Shown here: positions 25,001 to 30,855 of the stretch, piece by piece
Layout of the letters: each line of letters opens with the position of its first letter
How positions within the stretch are numbered: the first letter of the stretch is position 1
Assembly (NCBI GenBank): GCA_023409835.1
Contig: JAEYQV010000089.1
Span: forward strand, 1 to 30,855
DNA: 30,855 nt
Reading direction: 5' to 3'
DNA from: Bacillota bacterium
GTDB lineage: Bacteria > Bacillota > Clostridia > Lachnospirales > Lachnospiraceae
Notes under the pieces: generated by a model
Told to the model about the DNA's origin: nothing
The model's input: the letters and a program-made list of their open reading frames with translations, nothing else
Database searches by the model: none
Translations under genes and position numbers: made by a program

Positions 25001-25036
25001 AAATAAAAATGCATCCATTTTATAAAATAGATGCAT
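25001..25036 (-). terminator. Terminator of the response regulator-kinase-flavodoxin operon
   Basis: ATGCATCCATTT (25009-25020) pairs with AAATAGATGCAT (25025-25036) over 12 bp with one mismatch and a 4-nt loop. On the minus strand TTTTTATTT follows. Between it and the flavodoxin stop (25113), GGTAG/CTACC and AGCACG/CGTGCT pairs suggest further 3' UTR structure. Confidence 0.8.
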
Positions 25037-25112
25037 GTCTTTCGGGTATATTTGGATTAGCACGCCATGGTAGGTCCTAGCTACCCGGATAAGCTCCATA
25101 AATTCCGTGCTT

Positions 25113-25583
25113 TCATTCTGTTACTTCCATGATTTTATTGATAAATAGCTCCGCTTTTCTTAAGTCCTTAGCATCGGGATGACCCTGTGCAAATTTACTC
25201 ATGATTTCAAATATTTTTATATTACTGAATTCTTTGCTGGAAAAGCTTCCTTTACAGGCATAGCTTCCCTTAATGTTTGCTCCCTTTGTCTCTAGCTGCT
25301 TCATCAGCTTCTTATTATAATGCTTTCCGCCGACTCCGCTTGTGGAAAAGACAAAAACATCCTTTCCTGCCAGCTCCAGGTTTTCAACACAGTTAAATAT
25401 TTTGGGAGCCATACTTTCCTTATAAACTCCGGACCCGAATCCGATGATGTCATAGCCGTCAGCAGCAATTTCCTTGGTATTCTTTATATTGATTACATCC
25501 GCCTTCATCCTCTGTGCAAATATCTCTGCTATTTTCTCCGTATTGTTTCTGTATGTGGACCAATAGATAATTAATGCTTTCAT
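25113..25583 (-). CDS. Flavodoxin-family protein
   Basis: A small cytoplasmic FMN-binding electron carrier of 156 residues. The N-terminal MKALIIYWSTYRNNTEKIAE is a flavodoxin phosphate-binding loop in slightly unusual form. IIGFGSGVY and VFSTSGVGGKHYNKKL line the isoalloxazine site, and the alternating beta/alpha pattern fits a short-chain flavodoxin. It could serve as a reductant carrier or be a HemG-like quinone-linked enzyme; the sequence does not decide. ATG 25583 has AAGGAGGAG upstream. An in-frame 42-residue extension to 25709 is rejected because it overlaps the kinase gene and lacks a ribosome site. It begins 25 nt after the kinase stop and is the last gene of the operon. Confidence 0.85.
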   Translation of the reverse strand: MKALIIYWSTYRNNTEKIAEIFAQRMKADVINIKNTKEIAADGYDIIGFGSGVYKESMAPKIFNCVENLELAGKDVFVFSTSGVGGKHYNKKLMKQLETKGANIKGSYACKGSFSSKEFSNIKIFEIMSKFAQGHPDAKDLRKAELFINKIMEVTE

Positions 25584-25608
25584 GGAATTCTCCTCCTTAA
25601 TCTCCCTT

Positions 25609-26946
25609 TCACATCTTGTGCCGGTGTGCGCATTGCAACGATCCATTACTGTATGAAACCCTTTCCAGCTGGAACCAGAACGTACTGCCCTTCCCCGTCT
25701 CTGATTCAACTCCGTACTCGCCGTTATGTGCTTCTATCACTTTCTTCACAATTGACAATCCCAGACCCGTGCCCATAATCGGTCTTTTGTGTTTTTTATC
25801 AACCTTATAATAGCGCTCCCATATATAGGGCAAGTCACTTTGACGAATTCCCTCTCCATGGTCGATTACTTCGATTCTAACCTTCTCCCCCCTGATGCTT
25901 TGCCGTACAATCACAGTCCTATCATCTCCGCTGTATGTGATTGCATTGAGTAAAAGGTTGTAAAAGGCTTGAGTGAGCTTTACCTCGTCAGCAACAACAC
26001 AGACCTCCTCCTCATACTCGAAATTCAGTTGATACCCCTCTTTTTTAACCAATTCCTTCATTCGGTTGATCGTTCTACCCAGACTTTCCGTCAGATTAAA
26101 GCTCACCTCATTCAGCTGTACGGCTCCGGCCTCAAGGCACGAGATATCAAGCATATCATTTACAAGGGAGGTCAGACGCTTTGTTTCGTCCATAATGATC
26201 TGACTTTGCTCTGCTGTTACCTCATCCGGAAAATCATGCATCATCTCGGCATAGCTGTATAAGAAGGCCAATGGGGTTCGTAGGTCGTGGGATAAATTTG
26301 CCATCAGCTCACGGCGCAGACGCTCCACCTTAGAAAGCTCTGTAGCAGCTGTATTTAAGGTATCGGACAGCTCTTTGATTTCTAAAAAGCCTCTGCCACG
26401 AAACACGGTTTCATAGTTACCACCTGCCAGAACCTTCGCACTATGATTCACCTGTTCGATCGGATTTGAGATGCGCTTTGATATAATTATGGCAAGCAGT
26501 GTCGCAAGTAGCACCATAATACCCGTTATTATAAGGAGCTGCAGCTTCAAGGTGGATACCGTGGCCTCCACCGGGGTTATCGCAGCATAAAAGGTTAGAG
26601 AAATTCGATTGCCATTCTCCATGGTAAATTCATGAACCTTGGTGATGGTCTCCGGCTGTCTGTGTCCGTATCTGTCAGGAACAGGCGGAGGAGGTGGAGA
26701 AAAATTCTCTGTCGGTCCTATTGTTATCTCTTTGGTTATTTCAAGCTCATACAAGATATCCTTAAGCTTTGGGTTATCGATGTTCCTATCCACCAAGGTA
26801 ATGGCCTTATCCATCTCAGCCTTACGAATCAGCTGATACATATCACTTAAAAATACTGTCTGAAATATCCATAGGATTACCAGCAGTATAGCACAAAAGC
26901 CTAAGAGGAAGGCAAATATTTTCCATTTTAGCTTAATCTTATCCAT
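25609..26946 (-). CDS. Membrane sensor histidine kinase, partner of the adjacent response regulator
   Basis: A 445-residue EnvZ/PhoR-like kinase. TM1 is at about 8-30. An extracytoplasmic region of about 105 residues contains a proline run (SPPPPPVPDRYGH). TM2 is at about 137-158, followed by HAMP (RISNPIEQV). HisKA has the H-box NLSHDLRTPLAF (His near 218). HATPase motifs are NLLLNAI (N), DHGEGI (G1), YIWERYYK (F) and MGTGLGLSIV (G2, near 395). The start ATG 26946 overlaps the regulator's stop by 8 nt, so translation is coupled. A longer frame to 26991 lies within the regulator gene and is not supported. The signal is unknown; neighbouring genes hint at cell-envelope or redox sensing. Confidence 0.92.
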   Translation of the reverse strand: MDKIKLKWKIFAFLLGFCAILLVILWIFQTVFLSDMYQLIRKAEMDKAITLVDRNIDNPKLKDILYELEITKEITIGPTENFSPPPPPVPDRYGHRQPETITKVHEFTMENGNRISLTFYAAITPVEATVSTLKLQLLIITGIMVLLATLLAIIISKRISNPIEQVNHSAKVLAGGNYETVFRGRGFLEIKELSDTLNTAATELSKVERLRRELMANLSHDLRTPLAFLYSYAEMMHDFPDEVTAEQSQIIMDETKRLTSLVNDMLDISCLEAGAVQLNEVSFNLTESLGRTINRMKELVKKEGYQLNFEYEEEVCVVADEVKLTQAFYNLLLNAITYSGDDRTVIVRQSIRGEKVRIEVIDHGEGIRQSDLPYIWERYYKVDKKHKRPIMGTGLGLSIVKKVIEAHNGEYGVESETGKGSTFWFQLERVSYSNGSLQCAHRHKM

Positions 26947-27625
26947 CGAATCGATACCCCAATCCACGCAGAGTTTTGATAAAATATGCATAAGGGCCGA
27001 GAGATTTTCTCAGCAGCTTCATATGCGTATCCAGCGTCCTGTCGTCGCCACAATGGTCAAAACCCCATACCTCCTTCATTATCCTTTCCCGTGGTATTGC
27101 TATATTCCTATTTCGGATCAGGAAAAACAAAAGATCATATTCTTTGGGCGCCAATTCGGTCTCTTCTCCGTTCAGGAATACCTTATATGCTGTCATGTCT
27201 GCCCTAAGCCCATCCTTTTCAAATATTATATGCCCATCTTCGTTTGAATTTGCACAGCAGCTTCTCTCTACTCTTCGTAAAATTGCGCCTACCCTAAGCA
27301 TAATTTCCTTCGATGAGAATGGCTTAACAACATAGTCGTCCACACCAAGCTCAAAGCCCCTCACCCTATCGTACTCCTCGCCCAGAGCGGATAGCATGAT
27401 TACCGGTGTATCGGAGCTTTTACGTATTTCCATTACAGCAGAAAAACCATCCAGCTTTGGCATCATAATATCCATAATAATAATGTCAAAGGTATGATTA
27501 CGGCAAAGCTCCACTGCTTCCGAGCCGTCTGCCGCTTCCGTAACTTCATACCCCTCAAAGACGGCATACCGCTTCAATACAGCGCGAAGTCCAGCTTCGT
27601 CATCGCAAATTAACATATGAGCCAT
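26939..27625 (-). CDS. OmpR/PhoB-family response regulator
   Basis: A 228-residue DNA-binding transcription regulator. The receiver domain (1-118) has the acidic pair D8/D9, phospho-acceptor D52 in IIIMDIMMPKLDG, S79, and K101 in VVKPFS. The C-terminal winged helix (about 130-227) has the Trans_Reg_C pattern LAPKEYDLLFFLIRN, ending RTLDTHMKLLRKSL and TLRGLGYRFDG. GAGAGGAAAG lies upstream of ATG 27625. It is first in an operon with the overlapping kinase gene and the flavodoxin. The target promoters are unknown; the CotH-DUF4956-VTC cluster directly upstream is an obvious candidate by position only. Confidence 0.93.
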   Translation of the reverse strand: MAHMLICDDEAGLRAVLKRYAVFEGYEVTEAADGSEAVELCRNHTFDIIIMDIMMPKLDGFSAVMEIRKSSDTPVIMLSALGEEYDRVRGFELGVDDYVVKPFSSKEIMLRVGAILRRVERSCCANSNEDGHIIFEKDGLRADMTAYKVFLNGEETELAPKEYDLLFFLIRNRNIAIPRERIMKEVWGFDHCGDDRTLDTHMKLLRKSLGPYAYFIKTLRGLGYRFDG

Positions 27626-27681
27626 AGTATAACTTTCCTCTCTCGATAAAGGTATTTTTGATTAAGGTAATAACTAGGATA

Positions 27682-27690
27682 ATTATAGCA
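27682..27690 (-). promoter_or_regulatory. Extended -10 promoter of the two-component operon
   Basis: The minus strand reads TGCTATAAT, a perfect extended -10; the -35 is weak. Transcription would begin near 27675, giving a 50-nt leader. Confidence 0.5.
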
Positions 27691-27702
27691 CTGAAATGAT
27701 AT

Positions 27703-27743
27703 AAATAAAAGAAAGAGCTGCAAAACAGGAAGGGTTTTGCAGC
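27703..27743 (-). terminator. Terminator of the VTC-DUF4956-CotH operon
   Basis: GCTGCAAAAC (27717-27726) pairs perfectly with GTTTTGCAGC (27734-27743), with a 7-nt loop. On the minus strand TCTTTCTTTTATTT follows. It lies 7 nt past the CotH stop and separates this operon from the response regulator promoter. Confidence 0.88.
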
Positions 27744-27750
27744 CCCTGGA

Positions 27751-29772
27751 TCAATAGCTTCTTTTAAATCTTGCAGCAAATATTAGTCCGGCGACAAGTA
27801 CTATTATAGATACACCAATTGTTATGATTTGATTGGTACTTACCTTAGGATTTGCCGGAAAGCTCATGTCAGAAGGCTTCCAGGTATCACTGTTTTGCCC
27901 TCCCTGCGGCATTCCGCTAAAGCCTCCGCCTCCCATCGTGGGCAGCTGCTTCGGCTGATCCGCTTCACGATTCGTATCCTCAGACGAATTACTATCCTGA
28001 CTCTTCCTTCTATCCTGAAAAATACTGTTGAAATCACCCTTCCCACCCATCATACTGCCAAGATCGGAAAGGTTCAGGCCATCTGCCGAAATTAACTGAT
28101 CTGCGTTTGCCTCTTGTTCAGTCGTTGTAGAGGGTATCGTTCCATTAAGCTGTCCCTGAACACTTTCAGCACGGAGATTGCCAAGAGTGATAAAGGTAGA
28201 AACAGCGGTTTTGTACTCATCGAAGGTACAAAAGGCCGTCGCATCATTTTTAACATACTCAGAAATTATGGCATCCAGTGTATTTATTTTTTCCTCAAAT
28301 TTTCCGTTTGCAAAATAATGATCCAACAGCTCCTGCAGATAGCTGTGATATCTTTCTAAATATTCTGTATTTGAGAACAATTTTTCGATCAACGGTCGGC
28401 TTGACATTTCAATACCGCTAACCGGAGTGTCAATCGGGAAATTAATCACAGAGACTGCACTACCGCTTTGAAAGCCACCCCAGGCAAGGTTATAGTCCCA
28501 TGGCAGAATGGTAAGCTGACCGTCACGCTCATAGATATAATAGTTCTGCGCCATACTTGAGCTATAGCTATCGAGATTTACAACAATGGTATGAGCTGCC
28601 AAATACCGCAAAATCTGGTCAACATCAAAATAGGCTTCCAAGTCTCTGCCCTCAGAAAGAGCCTTCAGGGCTTGTACAACACGCTTATAGTCGCTCTCTG
28701 TTCCTTTTCCTACTACATTATTAAAAATACTACTGTAGCTATCCGTATTATCATCGATATATTCAAGACTTCCTCCCGAGCTGCCGGCTCCTCCTTTTCC
28801 TCCAAAGATACGATCCATGCCGTTCATATTACCATCTATTTGTGACGGAAACATCGAATTGTCTTCCTTAGCAGGAAAATTAAAGGGTTCGGTATTTCCA
28901 TCTGCCGGAGGAACGGGCTGATTGCCTAAATTACCCTGAGAGTCTTGCGTTTCACCGGGATTTTGCTGTGCTCCGGAGAATTGCTGTGTTGCAATGTTGT
29001 CCTGAATTTCGGGAGATAGCTGTGCTCCGGGGGACTGTGGAAAGTTACCCTCCGGCCTGTTAGGCATATTACTCTGTCCACCCGGCAGGGCTGGGAAGTC
29101 TCCCCTCTGCTCGAATGACTGATTATCTCCTTTACCTCCACCCATATCCATGCTTTTCACGTTGTAAAGCATTCCTGATGTATCACCAAATACGCGCTGC
29201 TCATAGCTTTCATTATATAGCTCTACCGCAAGGTAGAGACCCCAGCTCTCACCGTTTACCTTCATATCCGCATAACCGAAGTAGGGTGTATCCACACCGA
29301 TTTCCTTCATCAGCTCATAGGAAACATACTCCTTCATGTAAGTATTATCCCCTAGCATATTATTAACCACAAAGCTCTTCAGCCCAAAGCATGTCTGCCC
29401 TTCGATATATTCGTCAAAGGATAGGCGAAAACTATATCTGTCGCTGTCAGAGCTTGCCACCTGGGTTAAACTGGAATTCCCCTTGGGACGAATGCCTACA
29501 TTTTGGAATTTCGTACCGTTTACAACCACATCGGCCATAATAAATTGCTCGTTTATGGCATTGTCGAGCATTTCCTGCCAATCGGCTTCATCTGCAATAA
29601 TCTCAATCGAAATAATATCGGTAACAAAAATCTTCTTTGCATATTCCGCCTCGGTCTTCATGCCGGTATTCTCTACTTTATTTTTACCTGTTATCACAAA
29701 AGTAATACTTACTATCAAGGCAAAAACAACGGCTATCGCAACAATCCTATTTATACTTTTTCTTTCTATCAT
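27751..29772 (-). CDS. CotH-family kinase-like membrane protein
   Basis: A 673-residue exported, membrane-anchored protein. There is a TM/signal segment at about 10-28 and a second TM at about 648-668 ending in basic RFKRSY, so most of the chain is probably outside the membrane. The CotH fold spans roughly 48-560: a VNGTKFQNVGIRPKGNSS strand-loop, FGLKSFVVNN, KEYVSYELMKEIG, and the kinase-like metal/ATP site ILPWDYNLAWGGF near 425. CotH of Bacillus is an atypical protein kinase that phosphorylates spore-coat proteins. A Gly/Pro/Gln/Asn-rich insertion (about 208-335) and a second such tract before the C-terminal TM are low complexity. GGGGTG lies upstream of ATG 29772. It is the last gene in an operon with DUF4956 and VTC proteins. 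Confidence 0.88.
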   Translation of the reverse strand: MIERKSINRIVAIAVVFALIVSITFVITGKNKVENTGMKTEAEYAKKIFVTDIISIEIIADEADWQEMLDNAINEQFIMADVVVNGTKFQNVGIRPKGNSSLTQVASSDSDRYSFRLSFDEYIEGQTCFGLKSFVVNNMLGDNTYMKEYVSYELMKEIGVDTPYFGYADMKVNGESWGLYLAVELYNESYEQRVFGDTSGMLYNVKSMDMGGGKGDNQSFEQRGDFPALPGGQSNMPNRPEGNFPQSPGAQLSPEIQDNIATQQFSGAQQNPGETQDSQGNLGNQPVPPADGNTEPFNFPAKEDNSMFPSQIDGNMNGMDRIFGGKGGAGSSGGSLEYIDDNTDSYSSIFNNVVGKGTESDYKRVVQALKALSEGRDLEAYFDVDQILRYLAAHTIVVNLDSYSSSMAQNYYIYERDGQLTILPWDYNLAWGGFQSGSAVSVINFPIDTPVSGIEMSSRPLIEKLFSNTEYLERYHSYLQELLDHYFANGKFEEKINTLDAIISEYVKNDATAFCTFDEYKTAVSTFITLGNLRAESVQGQLNGTIPSTTTEQEANADQLISADGLNLSDLGSMMGGKGDFNSIFQDRRKSQDSNSSEDTNREADQPKQLPTMGGGGFSGMPQGGQNSDTWKPSDMSFPANPKVSTNQIITIGVSIIVLVAGLIFAARFKRSY

Positions 29773-29796
29773 GCTTTCACCCCGATTTATGCAATC

Positions 29797-30468
29797 TTAG
29801 GCGGTATATTCGCCGTTATAGCTTACAAGACAGGCATTGTTCACCCCGTTAATCGTAAGCAATTCATTGAGAAGCGTAGTAGACATATCTAAAAGCCGTA
29901 CTTCGATGGTAAGCTCAATTCCGTTTTTTGTAACCGTCTTGGCTTTCACCAGGTATTTCTTCGTTTTCGCCTTTATTAATGACATGCAGTCGCTTTCTGC
30001 TTTATCGTTATCAAGATTCAATACTATGATATATGGCGTATCGTTGCTTTTTCTGTTAACAAATATAAGCAGAACAATGCCAATGAAAACGGAGCCTATG
30101 ATACCAAGAGGAATTAACCCTGCACCGATAACAATACCTGCGGAAATAGCCCAGAAGAGGAATGCAATATCCAGAGGCTCTTTCACCGCGGTTCTGAAAC
30201 GAACGATGGAAAGGGCACCAACCATACCCAGTGATAAGATAACGTTTGAGGTTACCGCTAATATAATGAGTGTAGTAATCAAGGTCATAGCCATTATGGA
30301 AACTCCAAAGGCTGCAGAGTACATCACTCCTGCAAAGGTTTTTTTATAAACATAGAATATAAAAAGTCCGATCGCCAAGGAAAGAAGCATCGCTATTCCT
30401 ACGTCCAAAATGGAAAAGTCTGCTGCCTTCTCTAAAAAGCTTGATTTGAAAATATCATTAAATGTCAT
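29797..30468 (-). CDS. DUF4956 membrane protein
   Basis: A 223-residue protein with about four TM helices in the first ~140 residues. It includes the conserved loop SLGMVGALSIVRFRTAVKEPLDIAFLFWAISAG that identifies the DUF4956 family. A cytoplasmic alpha/beta domain follows (about 145-223), resembling the small regulatory domain of MgtC-type proteins. Its biochemical role is unknown. It sits between the VTC polyphosphate-polymerase gene (16 nt upstream) and CotH (24 nt downstream), a gene order I recall from several bacterial groups. ATG 30468, 9 nt after GGAGG, is preferred over TTG 30474. Confidence 0.88.
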   Translation of the reverse strand: MTFNDIFKSSFLEKAADFSILDVGIAMLLSLAIGLFIFYVYKKTFAGVMYSAAFGVSIMAMTLITTLIILAVTSNVILSLGMVGALSIVRFRTAVKEPLDIAFLFWAISAGIVIGAGLIPLGIIGSVFIGIVLLIFVNRKSNDTPYIIVLNLDNDKAESDCMSLIKAKTKKYLVKAKTVTKNGIELTIEVRLLDMSTTLLNELLTINGVNNACLVSYNGEYTA

Positions 30469-30484
30469 CGTCAATTCCCTCCGT

Positions 30485-30855
30485 TTATATTATTCTTGCT
30501 ACTGCATACTTGGAAAACGCGGTGTTTTTTCTACTGGATAGAGCTACCATGCCACGGATAATCTCAGGTAAAAAGCTATCATATTTTACTTCGAGAATAT
30601 AAACTCCGGAAACTGGCATAAGAGCGGGTTCTGCTTTTAAAAAGTCTTGAATCTGATAGCTTGTACGAATGTCATAATCCAATGTTACACGTACATTTCC
30701 CATAGGGTAGACAAAGGCCTCCCTCCTATAAGCCACTATGTTTTTCGCTCTTAGCTGCTGGAAATGCATTTTGGCATATAGCTCCAGACATAAGGGGTTT
30801 TCATTATCCTTTAACACTGCAAGATCTCCGGCAAGCAACCGTCGGCACTCCTCAG
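30485..30855 (-). CDS. VTC-domain (polyphosphate polymerase-like) protein, 5' end outside window
   Basis: The C-terminal ~123 residues of a VTC-domain protein; the frame is open to the right edge (EECRRLLAG at the start). Visible family features are the helix before NPLCLELYAKM, then VAYRREAFVYP, NVRVTLDYDIR and YILEVKYDSFLPEII, with basic and acidic residues that line the tunnel in yeast Vtc4. That enzyme polymerises polyphosphate from ATP. Whether this homologue is active cannot be judged because the N-terminal half is missing. It is the first visible gene of the operon with DUF4956 and CotH. Confidence 0.86.
   Translation of the reverse strand, partial: EECRRLLAGDLAVLKDNENPLCLELYAKMHFQQLRAKNIVAYRREAFVYPMGNVRVTLDYDIRTSYQIQDFLKAEPALMPVSGVYILEVKYDSFLPEIIRGMVALSSRKNTAFSKYAVARII

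Overview
The window is chromosomal DNA of an anaerobic, spore-forming Firmicute, most likely a plant-fibre-degrading member of the Lachnospiraceae (Anaerocolumna / Lachnoclostridium type). This is inferred from strong AGGAGG-type ribosome binding sites, TTGACA/TATAAT promoters, a good sigma-E-like promoter, a secreted GH11 xylanase/CE4 deacetylase, and gene families typical of that group. No phage, plasmid, IS, CRISPR, tRNA or rRNA is visible. Almost all genes lie on the minus strand. Only three are on the plus strand: a P-loop ATPase, rsmH and a prepilin.

Layout. 1-1504: a histidine kinase running off the left edge. 1687-2760: a P-loop ATPase behind a possible sporulation promoter. 2951-5330: an operon of an SGNH hydrolase and uridine kinase. 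5387-7251: an EamA transporter and a tRNA-dihydrouridine synthase. 7443-8492: an RsmH-type rRNA methyltransferase, followed by a roughly 245-nt imperfect palindrome. 8822-11608: an EF-G/TetM-like ribosomal GTPase fused to a C-terminal YacP/Rae1-like NYN nuclease domain. 11667-13577: a secreted GH18-like protein ending in leucine-rich repeats. 13888-16267: a family 2A encapsulin operon, with an SrpI-type shell and a cysteine desulfurase cargo whose N-terminal extension fits a cargo-loading region. 16564-16959: a solitary type IV prepilin-like protein.

17158-22630 holds three exported proteins: an Ig-like (Big_2) protein, a 14-repeat beta-propeller protein, and a GH11-CBM36-CBM36-CE4 xylanase/acetylxylan esterase. 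23200-24753: an alpha-isopropylmalate/citramalate synthase family enzyme. 25113-27625: an OmpR-type response regulator, a histidine kinase and a flavodoxin in one operon. 27751-30855: CotH kinase, DUF4956 membrane protein and a VTC polyphosphate-polymerase domain protein, the last running off the right edge.

The coherent systems are the encapsulin/cysteine desulfurase nanocompartment (probable sulfur handling), the VTC-DUF4956-CotH cluster next to a two-component system, and the group of exported glycan-active or surface proteins. The most unusual single protein is the ribosome-binding GTPase fused to an NYN nuclease: both halves belong to families that act in the ribosomal A site. The intergenic regions are rich in long imperfect hairpins, several of which double as terminators.
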